From contig CP096134.1 of the NCBI GenBank assembly GCA_023242925.1, forward strand, positions 2,251,501 through 2,315,500: a DNA stretch of 64,000 bases. The letters run 5' to 3'. Positions within the stretch are counted from its first letter, which is position 1, and each line of letters begins with the position of its first letter. This DNA comes from Hyphomonadaceae bacterium JAD_PAG50586_4. Lineage in GTDB: Bacteria; Pseudomonadota; Alphaproteobacteria; Caulobacterales; Aquidulcibacteraceae. Below the pieces are notes generated by a model. That model was not told the DNA's origin and ran no database searches. It was given only the letters and a program-made list of their open reading frames with translations. Shown piece by piece: positions 1-9,260 of this stretch. Both the position numbers and the translations under genes were made by a program.

Positions 1-981
1 CGGCTTTCTTGTCGGCTTCGACCTGGCGCCAGATTTGGTTGAACTCAGCTTCCACCATGCGCGGAGGCAGATCGAAGCTGTGTGCGGCGTCGAGCTTGTC
101 GAACAGCGCACGTTTGGCTTTGGCGCGTGATTGCTGATTGTGTTCGCTTTCGATGCGCTCGCGCAGCGCGGCCTTCAGGGCGTTCAGACTTTCAAAGCCC
201 AGTTGCGCCGCCCAAGCGTCGTCCGGGCGCCCTCTTTCGGCGCGCGCACGGTTTTGACCTTGGTTTCGAATTCGGCGGCTTTGCCCTTCAGATTTTCGGC
301 CGGATAATCGTCCGGGAAATTGACCTTCAGCGTACGCTCGTCGCCAGCCTTGGCGCCAATCAGCTGTTCTTCAAAGCCCGGAATGAATTGGTTCGAACCG
401 ATCACAACTTGCGCGTCGTTGGCGGCGCCGCCGTCAAACGCTTCGCCATCGATGCGGCCAAGGAAATCGATCACAACAGCATCGCCGTCAGCGGCCGCGC
501 CGTCCTTGTCCTCAAAGCCGCGATTGGCCTTGGCGATGGTGTCGAGTTGCTCTTCGACTTGTTCGTCCGCGACAGCCGTGGTTGGGCGCGTGATCGAAAC
601 GGTCTTCAGATCGACTGGCTCAAAGTCCGGCATGATTTCGAGCGAGAGTTCGAATTGAAGATCGGCCTTGCCGGCGACGACGTCATTGATGTCGCTCTTG
701 AGATCGAGCGACGGCTCGGAGGCCGGCTTTGCGTTGACCTTTTCGAGGCTTTCGCGGGTCGAGTTCTGAACCGTCTCGTTGATGATGTCCTGCATCATCG
801 ACGGGCCGTACATTTTGCGGATGTGGGCTGACGGCACTTTGCCCGGACGGAAGCCGTTGAGGCGCACACGCGGCTGCACTTCGGCGATCTTGGCGTTTAG
901 CTTTTGCTGCAATTCTGCCGCCGGAACGACGACATCGTAAACGCGCAGGAGACCTTCGGAACGGCGCTCGGTGAGCTGCAT
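1..981 (-). CDS. tig: Trigger factor (ribosome-associated chaperone), frameshifted, 3' end outside window
   Basis: Trigger factor binds nascent chains at the ribosome exit tunnel and has peptidyl-prolyl isomerase activity. The N-terminal ribosome-binding domain carries the signature GFRPGKVP near residue 50. An FKBP-like PPIase domain follows (roughly residues 150-240, VVIDFLGRIDG and FIPGFEEQLIGA). The reading frame breaks at about 224-232, inside a GGGCGCCC run. One frame ends at position 184, while the family sequence continues in another frame (DDAWAAQLGFESLNALK, then DLPPRMVEAEFNQIWRQVE) to the left edge. One missing base restores it. I chose the ATG at 981 because the family normally begins MQ-[IVL]-T-E; an in-frame ATG at 999 is the alternative. 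The C-terminal domain is cut by the window edge. The identification is certain; whether the frameshift is real is doubtful. Confidence 0.93.
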
Positions 982-1153
982 GATCTGGGCTTTCGACATT
1001 ATGCTTGGGCCGCTGCAAATCCTTTGCCGGCGGCCGGATGTTCAGGAAAGGCGGGCTTATGGCATGCGGGATTTGGCGTGTCCACGCGTCGCGCGGGCCC
1101 ACGCACAAGGCCAGTGGACGGCGCGCCCCTGCCCCCTAAGACCCCGGCCACGT

Positions 1154-1238
1154 GCGGACGTGGCGGAACTGGTAGACGCACTGGATTTAGGTTCCAGCGC
1201 CGCAAGGCGTGCGGGTTCGAGTCCCGCCGTCCGCACCA
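1154..1238 (+). tRNA. tRNA-Leu (anticodon TAG)
   Basis: The acceptor stem GCGGACG at 1154-1160 pairs perfectly with CGTCCGC, followed by discriminator A and an encoded CCA at 1236-1238. The anticodon arm is CTGGA-TTTAGGT-TCCAG, giving anticodon TAG, which reads CUA leucine codons. A long class II variable arm (GCC-GCAA-GGC hairpin) and the T arm GCGGG-TTCGAGT-CCCGC are present. It lies between the divergent tig gene and a convergent membrane-protein gene. Confidence 0.97.
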
Positions 1239-1300
1239 GCCTTCGTGCTATGCGCGTCGGCAAGCCGACGCCAAGGCAGAGGCGGCCTTGTGGCTTTAGC

Positions 1301-1984
1301 TTAATTCCAGCCGCTTGAAGACGCCTCAGCCGCAACTTCGTTGGTCGGCCGCGCGATCAGACCGCCCTGGGTGATGCGGACCTCATAGCGGCCCCCGTCA
1401 GCCATCGGCATGTAGGCGCCTGAGCCATAGAGCGTGTCCACGACCGGCAATTGCTGGCTATATTCGCGGGCCACGGGCCACAGATCGATGCCCGATTGGC
1501 GTTCTGGGCGGATGTCGAAGGCGCTACGCTCAGCCGTCAGCTCTTGTTGGGTATCTATGTACCGGCCGGAGAACCGATCTAGGCGATATTGCGCATTCAA
1601 GCCCAGCACATTGGCCCAGGGCTTCCACTTCAGAACGCGCGCTTCCATGCGCCATTCGTCGCCGTTGATCTCAAACGTGCGCGTGACGCCTTCGGGATTT
1701 TGCTCCGTCGGCGGCTCTACCACCGTCGCTTCAAAACGTTGCGGGGCGAGTTGGCGCGTCTCGATGGTTGCTACCGGGCGATCCCAGGTGAGACGCTGAT
1801 AGGTCTGAATATTGAGGCCCAAGAGGCCCACGACCGCGCCGATCGCAAGGAAAACCGCGCCGCCGAGTACGCCGCGCCCGCCTTTGAATGGCCGGCCGCG
1901 GAACATCCAACCCAGGCCGCTCAACGCGATCGCCAAACCGATCACGGCGACGAAGCCCGGGATAATCCACCACCACCAAACCAT
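1301..1984 (-). CDS. Conserved membrane protein of unknown function
   Basis: A 227-residue protein with two N-terminal membrane segments: one of about 25 residues starting at the striking MVWWWWIIPGF, and one around GVLGGAVFLAIGAVVGLLGL. A soluble domain of about 150 residues follows, with motifs such as FEINGDEWRMEARVLKWKPW and YRLDRFSGRY. The start is set by a good ribosome binding site (AAAGGGGA) about 7 bases upstream of ATG 1984; the frame is also open upstream but without such a site. Proteins of this type in Caulobacterales have been loosely labelled cation or multidrug efflux pumps, but nothing here supports transport, since there are only two membrane spans. Function unknown. It reads toward the tRNA and is separated by about 68 bases from the nnr gene upstream. 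Confidence 0.8.
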   Translation of the reverse strand: MVWWWWIIPGFVAVIGLAIALSGLGWMFRGRPFKGGRGVLGGAVFLAIGAVVGLLGLNIQTYQRLTWDRPVATIETRQLAPQRFEATVVEPPTEQNPEGVTRTFEINGDEWRMEARVLKWKPWANVLGLNAQYRLDRFSGRYIDTQQELTAERSAFDIRPERQSGIDLWPVAREYSQQLPVVDTLYGSGAYMPMADGGRYEVRITQGGLIARPTNEVAAEASSSGWN

Positions 1985-2052
1985 GCTTGTCCCCTTTTGG
2001 CGCTGTCCCGCGCACAGGGTTAACCGAAAATGTGTGCCGGAAACAGGGCCGA

Positions 2053-3518
2053 TCAAGCCCGCGCGGCGTCGGCGCCCGTTTCCTGCGCTAATAGCTTTAA
2101 AATAGACGGCAAAATCTCAGGCAGATCCTCTGCGATCAGGCCCGGACCAAGCGCTTGGCCGCACTTGCCGTGGAGCCAAGCGCCGGCGGCCGCGGCCGCG
2201 AACGAGCCCATACCCTGCCCGATCAGGCCGGCGATGAGGCCCGCAAGCACATCGCCTGAACCTGCGGTTGCGAGAAAGGGCGATCCGGTGGTGTTTATGA
2301 CGGCGCGACCGTCCGGGTGCGCGATCAGGGTGTCGGGCCCTTTCAGAAGCACGATTGCGCCGGCGCGCGTAGCGGCTTTGCGCGCCGCGTCGATGCGGTC
2401 GTCATTGCTGAGGTCGGAAAACAGGCGTTTGAATTCGCCGAGATGGGGCGTGAGCACATCGCGCGGGTCGAGCTTGTGCTCGAGTGGCGCAAGCAAAGTC
2501 AGCGCATCCGCATCCAGCACGAACGGACAACGCTTCGGCGCGTTGAGCGCGGCGTTAAGATGCGTCTTGTACAATTCACCCAACCCGAACGCTGGGCCGA
2601 TGACGAGACAATGCGCTTCGCTCGCAGCGTGTGTGTAATCTGCCGGGCTTTGAGCTTCACGCAGCATGATCGCTGTGAGGTGCGCGGCGTTCTCCGCCAT
2701 AGCGTCGCTCGGACTGAGGATTGTGCAGAGCCCTGCCCCCACACGCAGTGCAGCGCGCCCAGACAAGCGTGCAGCGCCCGTGCGGCCGCGCCCCCGCTAG
2801 CCACGATAACATGACCGCGGGTGTGTTTGTGCGCGTCGACACTGGGCCAGGGAAAGCGCCATAGCGCGGACGAGTTCTCGAAAAGGCTTATGTTCTGGGC
2901 GGAAACGACGCGATCCGGAACGCCTATGTCCGCAACGACAATTTCTCCGCACCGTGCGCGTGATGTCGCGAAAACGTGTGCGGGCTTCTTTCGAACAAAC
3001 GTCACGGTGAGCGCGGCGAGAAACGCAACATCATCAAGTGCGCCGCCAGTGTCTCCTTGGAGACCGCTGGGAACGTCAATCGCGACAACGCGCTCGCGCG
3101 GTAACGCGAGGGCCAAGCGTTTGGCTATGCCGTCCAATGGTCGAGAAAGACCTGCGCCGAAGAGCGCATCCACATAGAGCGACGCATCTGGGATCTCGCC
3201 GGTGAGAAGCCGCACCTCGCCCAACCAACGCGCCGCCGCGAGTGCGGCGTCGCCGTGCAACGCTTCGCGCGGAACGAGCGAATGCACCTGCACCGGCCAG
3301 CCAGCTTCGTGGAGCACGCGGGCCGCGACCCAACCGTCGCCGCCATTGTTGCCGGGTCCGCAGAGCGCAGCGACGGGCCGCGGATCAAATCGCGCCGCAA
3401 TCGCTTGCGCCGCCGCACGCCCTGCATTCTCCATCAGCGTCAGCGTCGGCACGCCCGCTGCAGCGGCCGCGGCGTCGATGGCACGCATTTGGGCGACGGA
3501 GATGATTTCGCTGCTCAA
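2053..3518 (-). CDS. nnr: Bifunctional NAD(P)H-hydrate epimerase / ADP-dependent NAD(P)HX dehydratase, frameshifted
   Basis: Repairs hydrated NAD(P)H. The N-terminal YjeF_N domain epimerises R-NAD(P)HX; the C-terminal ribokinase-like domain dehydrates the S form using ADP. The N-terminal half shows the FDPRPVAALCGPGNNGGDGW signature. The C-terminal half shows LLKGPDTLIA and the ATAGSGDVLAGLIAGL nucleotide/active-site motif. The two halves lie in different frames and join at about 2783-2796, beside a run of five C (2791-2795), in the region that should read SGG..RTGAARL. Restoring one base gives 488 codons, the usual length of the bifunctional enzyme. The neighbour glnB-glnA, divergent on the plus strand, is a common alphaproteobacterial arrangement. 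The frameshift is probably a sequence error. Confidence 0.9.
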
Positions 3519-3540
3519 GCCGGTCTTCTCGTTCCTGTGA

Positions 3541-4065
<525 letters not shown>

Positions 4066-4158
4066 GCGCGCCTCTCACGAAACCTGTTTGAGGGCCGCGC
4101 CGGACCGAGCCGCGCGCGGCCCTCTTTGCGACAACAATAACACTCGGTGGAGTATCCG

Positions 4159-5562
4159 ATGTCTGACGAAATTCTGAAGCTGATCAAGGACAAGGAAGTC
4201 CAATATGTTGATCTGCGCTTCAATGACCTTCGCGGGAAAATGCAACACGTCACCTTCGACGTGAGCATGATCGACAAAGATATTTTCACCGAAGGCACGA
4301 TGTTCGACGGCTCTTCGATTTCCGGTTGGAAAGCGATCAACGAGTCCGACATGGTCATGCGCCCTGACCCAGCCGGCGCGCACATTGATCCGTTCTACCA
4401 GCAAACCACGCTGGCGATGTTCTGCGACATTCTGGAGCCTGGCACGCTGCAGCCCTATTCGCGTTGCCCGCGCGGCATCGCCAAGAAGGCCGAAGCCTAC
4501 GTGAAATCATCTGGCGCCGGCGACACCGCATACGTAGGCCCTGAAGCTGAGTTCTTCGTGTTCGACGACGTGCGTTGGTCCACCGATCCGAACAACACGG
4601 GCTATTCGTTCGACTCCACGGAGCTGCCGTTCAACACGAACCGCGCTTATGAAGGCGGCAATCTCGGCCACCGTCCGGGCCCGAAGGGCGGCTACTTCCC
4701 GGTGCCGCCGATCGACAGCCTGCAGGACATGCGCGGCGAGATGCTCGAGATCATGGGGCAGCTCGGCATGCGCCCTGAAAAGCATCACCACGAAGTTGCG
4801 CCAGCCCAGCACGAACTTGGGCTCAAGTTCAACACGCTGGTCACGATGGCCGACAATATGAACTTGTATAAGTACATCATCCACCAAGTGGCGGCGTCGT
4901 ACGGCAAGTCCGCGACCTTCATGCCGAAGCCCTATTTCAAGGACAACGGCTCGGGTATGCACGTGCATATGTCGATCTGGAAGGGCGGCGCCAACACGTT
5001 CGCCGGCGATCGTTACGCCGATCTCAGCGAAAACTGCCTCTTCTTCATCGGCGGCGTGATCAAGCACGCCAAGGCGATCAACGCGTTCGCGAACTCGACG
5101 ACCAATTCGTACAAGCGTCTGGTGCCGGGCTACGAAGCCCCGGTGTTGCTCGCCTATTCGGCGCGCAACCGCTCAGCCTCGTGCCGTATTCCGCACGGCA
5201 CCGGCGCGAAGGCCAAGCGCGTGGAAGTGCGCTTCCCCGACCCGGCCGGCAACATGTACCTAACATACACGGCGCTGCTCATGGCTGGCCTCGACGGCAT
5301 CGCCAACAAGCTCCACCCGGGCGACCCGCTGGACAAGAACCTCTACGATCTGCCGCCGGAAGAGTTGAAGGACGTGCCGCACGTTGCAAGTTCGCTGCGC
5401 GAAGCGCTCACCTCACTCGATCGCGACCGCGACTTCCTCATGAAGGGCGGCGTCATGACCGACGATCTGATCGACGCGTACATCGACCTGAAGAAGGAAG
5501 AGCTCGATCGCTTCGAAACCCACCCGCACCCGGTGGAATTCGATATGTATTACAAAGCGTAA
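4159..5562 (+). CDS. glnA: Glutamine synthetase type I
   Basis: Catalyses ATP-dependent formation of glutamine from glutamate and ammonium; a cytoplasmic dodecamer and the main entry of ammonium under nitrogen limitation. At 467 residues it is typical of GSI-beta. Visible signatures are FDGSSISGW near the N terminus, the metal/ATP region [19 protein letters not shown], the [22 protein letters not shown] loop, and NLYDLPPEE containing the adenylylation tyrosine (about residue 396), so it should be controlled by GlnE and PII. The start at 4159 (MSDEILK) is preceded by GGTGGAG at 4146-4152; the frame is open from 4147 but that start has no such site. A strong hairpin lies just downstream. Confidence 0.98.
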   Translation: MSDEILKLIKDKEVQYVDLRFNDLRGKMQHVTFDVSMIDKDIFTEGTMFDGSSISGWKAINESDMVMRPDPAGAHIDPFYQQTTLAMFCDILEPGTLQPYSRCPRGIAKKAEAYVKSSGAGDTAYVGPEAEFFVFDDVRWSTDPNNTGYSFDSTELPFNTNRAYEGGNLGHRPGPKGGYFPVPPIDSLQDMRGEMLEIMGQLGMRPEKHHHEVAPAQHELGLKFNTLVTMADNMNLYKYIIHQVAASYGKSATFMPKPYFKDNGSGMHVHMSIWKGGANTFAGDRYADLSENCLFFIGGVIKHAKAINAFANSTTNSYKRLVPGYEAPVLLAYSARNRSASCRIPHGTGAKAKRVEVRFPDPAGNMYLTYTALLMAGLDGIANKLHPGDPLDKNLYDLPPEELKDVPHVASSLREALTSLDRDRDFLMKGGVMTDDLIDAYIDLKKEELDRFETHPHPVEFDMYYKA

Positions 5563-5588
5563 TCGCCACGATCGGCCAGGAACACGAG

Positions 5589-5614
5589 CGGGCCGGAGAG
5601 CAATCTCCGGCCCG
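5589..5614. terminator. Hairpin terminator after glnA
   Basis: A perfect 11-bp stem, CGGGCCGGAGA / TCTCCGGCCCG, with loop GCAA. It sits between the convergent glnA and the CpaE-like gene and could serve both strands; the T run is weak. The same 11-bp stem recurs at 8490-8515. Confidence 0.75.
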
Positions 5615-5618
5615 CGTT

Positions 5619-8171
5619 CTATTGCCGGCTCGTTGCGCCCGGACCGAATGCGAGCGCGCGGGTGTGTGCTTGATCGACCAACATGGGCGCCAAGCGTGCT
5701 TCAAGCGCGTTGGCGCGTTGGATGGCGTGCACGTCGCCAGCACGGCCTGCGGTGAGAAACCAGAACAGCGCTTCGGCTTCATTCACGCCAACCCCGCGGC
5801 CGTCCTCGTAGAGCACCGCGAGATTGTATTGGCTGTCGACAACGCCTTGTTCGGCGGCTTGACGAAACCAGCGGAAGGCGGCGGCGTCGTCGGCGGCTAC
5901 ACCTTCGCCGCGCGCGTAATAGACGCCGAGATCATGCATGGCCCGACTATCGCCAGCGCTGGCGGCGCGTTCAGTCCAGTCGCGTGCGAGCGCAAGATCG
6001 GTGGCGACGCCTTCGCCATGCTCATAGAGCTTCGCGAGTTGGTATTGCGCCGGCGGATAGCCGCCTTCGGCGACCGCGCGCAATTGGGTGAGACCGGTCT
6101 GCACTTCACCGCTTGCGAGCATTTGGAGTGACACTTGATATTGCTCGGCCGGTGAAAGCGGCGTGCGTGTTTCCGGCGCCATCGGCGCGCGTGTTGGCGT
6201 GGCGATTGTTGGCGTTGAAACTGGCGCCGGCGCGAGGGCTGCGGCCTCGCGTTGGACTTGCACGTACCAGAAACCCAAGCACAGCAGCATCACCACGCAA
6301 GCCAGCGCGCGGATCAGGCCTGGACGGGCGCGACGGACGTGTTTGGCCTGCGCGCGCGCGACATCGCTGATCCCAGCTTCGCGCGCTTTGGCGCGAGCTT
6401 CCTCTTCTTGCGACGGCGCGAGCTGTACGAGTTCGAGCGGCGCGGTTTCGCCTTTGAATGTGAACGGGCGCGCGCCTTCGACGGGGGCGATTTCAAGATT
6501 GGTTTGCGGCGCTTCGAACGGTGCGATCTCGATCGGCGCCAGTGCGGCGGCGAGGCGACGCTCTGGCGCCGGCGCCTCCGGCTGGGCCGCGACAGGCTCT
6601 GGCTTGACCACCGGGGCGGTCGCTTTCGCGACGCGCGATAATGGCTGGAGCGCACGCTTGCTGTGTTCGACGGGTGTGCGCCCCGTCAGCATGGTCGCGA
6701 GCGCGTCAATTGTGTTGGCGGCTTTGGAGCGCGGCGCACTTTGCGCAAGCGCTAGGCGCGCAACTTCGGCCACGCCGAACACTTCCGGTTCGAAGGCGAA
6801 GGTGGCGACGGGGCTGGTCTTCAGCGTTTCGGTGAAATCCTTGGCGGCGATCTCGGGGCGCTTGGCGACGCCTGTCATCGAGAGCACCACGAACGGCTCG
6901 GCCTCGGTGGCGCGCGCCGCGCGCAATACGTGCATGATGTGCTCGGCGTTGCGCAAGCTGGCGAGATCGGGGCTGGCGACGATGATGACGTCGTCGGCGG
7001 CCACGAGCGTTTGTTTTACCCAAGGGCTCCAGACATGCGGCACATCGAGCACGATCACGGGGCTCGTGCGGCGCACGCGGGCGATGAGATCGGACGCGGC
7101 TTCAGACGATGGCTCGAACAGCTTGTGCAGCGTCGCAGGCGCTGTGAGCATGTTGAGCTTGCCGGCGCTGAGCGCATGTTCGAGCTGCGTCGGCGCTTCG
7201 AGGATGTCCGCGGCGGAGACGGCGTCTTCCGTTGCACTGTTGAACGCCGCCCAGCCGAACGCGACATCAAGATCGAGCAACGCTGTGCCGACCTGTTGGC
7301 GTTCAGCCATCGTCCAAGCGAGATTGTAGGCGAGCGTTGAGGCGCCTACGCCGCCACGGGCGCCGACGACAGCGATCACACGTGAATTGTCCGCGTCCGC
7401 ATAGAGCGTGCAGATGGCGCGCACGACGTCTTCGTCACCGATCGGCGGCACGATGTATTGGCTGACGCCGCGGAGCGCGAGGTCACGCAGCAGGGAAATG
7501 TCGTTCTCAGCGCCGAGCACGATGATGCGCGCGCCCTGCCCCAAGCACGGCGCCAGTCGGTCCAGGGCGGCCAGCAACGGATCACGCTTCAACGTGCTCT
7601 CGATGATGACGAGATCGGGCAAACATTCGTCGGCGTGGCGAACGGCAGCGTCCACGCCGCCGGGTTCGGAATAAATCTCCGCGCGCGCAAGACGGCGATC
7701 TGTGGCGATGCGAGCCAGCATGTCGCCCGTTTCGGCCCGATCCCAGCAAGCGAGCACGCTGATGGCGGGCGCTGGGCGCACCGGCGTTTCGCCTTCGACG
7801 CGCGGGTCGCGCGGAAACGACTGCGCCGCGCGGACATCCGTCAGCGGGCGATCGTTCGTGGTCAGCAGCAATTCAGTGCGTTCGGCGGCCCGCTCTTCGT
7901 TCAATGCTGGCAGCGGGTATTCGACCAGCGGCGGCTGGAAGCACTCATCGCTTTCGTCGGGGGCGTCGAATGGCGGCTCTTCATCGACAGTTTCGACCAA
8001 AAGCGCTTCAGTCCGGACGGGGCACGGGGCGTCATCCGCGCTTGCCGCATGGGTTTCAGGCGCCGCTTCGACATTGTGCTGAGCGACAGTGAGCGTAGGT
8101 GCTGTGACGGGCGCCACGAAGGCGAGCGCTTGCTCGTCGTCAAACTCGGGCGGGGCGTCGAAGTCGCTCAT
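5619..8171 (-). CDS. CpaE/TadZ-like MinD-family ATPase fused to a membrane segment and Sel1 repeats
   Basis: An 850-residue protein in one uninterrupted frame. Residues 1-135 are acidic and low in complexity. About 138-255 resemble the atypical receiver domain of CpaE/TadZ (DLVIIEST, IIVLGAENDISLLRDLALRG, QYIVPP). About 262-500 form a MinD/ParA-type ATPase with a deviant Walker A (GARGGVGASTLAYNLA) and TALLDLDVAFGWAAF. A Pro/Ala-rich linker follows, then one membrane segment (about 622-640, ALACVVMLLCLGFWYVQVQ). The last 160 residues are Sel1-like repeats (AQYQLAKLYEHGEGVATD, AMHDLGVYYARGEGVAAD, SQYNLAVLYEDGRGV), predicted periplasmic. CpaE proteins localise Tad/Flp pilus machinery to a pole and are normally 400-550 residues. 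A membrane-anchored Sel1 tail recalls PodJ. No other tad/cpa genes lie in the window. The domain calls are strong; the function is inferred. Confidence 0.82.
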   Translation of the reverse strand: MSDFDAPPEFDDEQALAFVAPVTAPTLTVAQHNVEAAPETHAASADDAPCPVRTEALLVETVDEEPPFDAPDESDECFQPPLVEYPLPALNEERAAERTELLLTTNDRPLTDVRAAQSFPRDPRVEGETPVRPAPAISVLACWDRAETGDMLARIATDRRLARAEIYSEPGGVDAAVRHADECLPDLVIIESTLKRDPLLAALDRLAPCLGQGARIIVLGAENDISLLRDLALRGVSQYIVPPIGDEDVVRAICTLYADADNSRVIAVVGARGGVGASTLAYNLAWTMAERQQVGTALLDLDVAFGWAAFNSATEDAVSAADILEAPTQLEHALSAGKLNMLTAPATLHKLFEPSSEAASDLIARVRRTSPVIVLDVPHVWSPWVKQTLVAADDVIIVASPDLASLRNAEHIMHVLRAARATEAEPFVVLSMTGVAKRPEIAAKDFTETLKTSPVATFAFEPEVFGVAEVARLALAQSAPRSKAANTIDALATMLTGRTPVEHSKRALQPLSRVAKATAPVVKPEPVAAQPEAPAPERRLAAALAPIEIAPFEAPQTNLEIAPVEGARPFTFKGETAPLELVQLAPSQEEEARAKAREAGISDVARAQAKHVRRARPGLIRALACVVMLLCLGFWYVQVQREAAALAPAPVSTPTIATPTRAPMAPETRTPLSPAEQYQVSLQMLASGEVQTGLTQLRAVAEGGYPPAQYQLAKLYEHGEGVATDLALARDWTERAASAGDSRAMHDLGVYYARGEGVAADDAAAFRWFRQAAEQGVVDSQYNLAVLYEDGRGVGVNEAEALFWFLTAGRAGDVHAIQRANALEARLAPMLVDQAHTRALAFGPGATSRQ

Positions 8172-8368
8172 GTCCGGGGATCGAACGGCGGTTCGACATC
8201 TTCTACGGACTCGCTGACAAACGCGCTGTTCACCAAATCCGTGACGTCAACGCATTCGGGTGCGCCCTCAAGCAGCGCGCAGGTCGCGTCGTTCGCAGCC
8301 TGCTGCACAGCTGGCCGCATCAAGCGAGCGCGTGTTCGCGCCTTCTGTATGAGAGCTGTTTTAGCCAA
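8168..8368 (-). CDS. Possible small protein overlapping the CpaE-like gene start
   Basis: A 66-residue frame whose stop overlaps the ATG of the CpaE-like gene in an ATGA arrangement, which suggests translational coupling. The product is basic at the N terminus and acidic at the C terminus (DVEPPFDPRT), with no recognised domain. The only start giving full length is TTG at 8368, without a convincing ribosome binding site; an internal ATG 16 codons later is an alternative. It could be a chance open frame. Confidence 0.35.
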   Translation of the reverse strand: MAKTALIQKARTRARLMRPAVQQAANDATCALLEGAPECVDVTDLVNSAFVSESVEDVEPPFDPRT

Positions 8369-8489
8369 TGCCGCCCGCGCCCAATCGACAAGCTCCGCAC
8401 GTCAAACGAGCGGAGCGCAGGGAACATTTAAGCACTGTGTCTTTGCAATCGCGTTAGGAAACGGGGCTAACCGGCGTTCACCAACAGAC

Positions 8490-8515
8490 CGGGCCGGAGA
8501 TCGCTCTCCGGCCCG
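8490..8515. terminator. Hairpin terminator after the beta-barrel gene
   Basis: An 11-bp perfect stem CGGGCCGGAGA / TCTCCGGCCCG with loop TCGC. It sits just downstream of the outer-membrane beta-barrel gene (minus strand). The stem is identical base for base to the one after glnA (5589-5614); only the loop differs. Confidence 0.7.
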
Positions 8516-8537
8516 AAATGCTGCTGCGCGACGGTGT

Positions 8538-9011
8538 TTAGAAGTTCACCGTACCGCCGAGCGAGATCGCATCGACATCTTCCTCGGTTTCCGTGCGCGT
8601 GTAGTCCGCGCGCAGACCGAAGCCGCTGCCGAGACGCCAGCCAAGCCCCGCGCCGTACGAGAAGCCGCCGTCATCGACGGCCGTGCCGCCGATATCGATC
8701 TGCTGATAACCGGCGCGGCCCAGGACTTCGAAGCCTGACGTGCCGATCGGCAGGACGCCGACGGCGTACGCGCCGTAAGCGCTATCAAGCTCCGCGCCGT
8801 CGTCGTCATCGACGCCGAGCGTGCCCTCGCCTTCCACGGCGAAGTTCGGATTGAGGCGATAACCCAGACGCCCCGTTACGCCGCCGACTTCTGCATTGTC
8901 GGTATCGTATTGGGTGTAGGCAGCACCTGCGTACCATTCTGCGTGCGCAACGGCCGGTAGAGCCATCATCGACGCTGCCGCGACCGCGGCCATAAGTGCA
9001 AATTTCTTCAT
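8538..9011 (-). CDS. Small outer-membrane beta-barrel protein
   Basis: A 157-residue precursor. A Sec signal peptide (MKKFALMAAVAAASMMALPAVAHA, cleavage before EWYAG) is followed by alternating amphipathic strands typical of 8-stranded OmpA/OmpX-like barrels: WYAGAAYTQYDTD, GRLGYRLNPNFAVEGEG, GAGLGWRLGSGFGLRADYTR. It ends in ISLGGTVNF, with the C-terminal Phe favoured by the BAM machinery. ATG 9011 has AAGGAG about 10 bases upstream; longer in-frame starts lack a signal peptide at the N terminus. A hairpin terminator follows. Its role (structural or adhesin-like) is not determinable. Confidence 0.85.
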   Translation of the reverse strand: MKKFALMAAVAAASMMALPAVAHAEWYAGAAYTQYDTDNAEVGGVTGRLGYRLNPNFAVEGEGTLGVDDDDGAELDSAYGAYAVGVLPIGTSGFEVLGRAGYQQIDIGGTAVDDGGFSYGAGLGWRLGSGFGLRADYTRTETEEDVDAISLGGTVNF

Positions 9012-9260
9012 GCTTGCTGCTCCTTCATCGAGCGGCCCCCGCATGCCGTTGACCGGGAGCGAACGGTCTCGGTGCGGCGATGTTTCGCCGGGAACTGACA
9101 TTTCCCGAGTGAAATGAAGGCGCCGTGGCCCATATGCCACTTAATCCCCAGGCGGGGGCGGCGCGGGCGCGTTTACCTCTCGGATACCAAACCCCTATTG
9201 GGTGTAAGCCCACAGCCCAAGCATTGATGAACCGGCGCAAAGCGCCTTAAAGCGGACCTC

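Noticed and set aside
7458-8738. A 426-codon plus-strand frame
   Set aside because: Shadow of the CpaE-like gene and the beta-barrel gene; it crosses a terminator hairpin.
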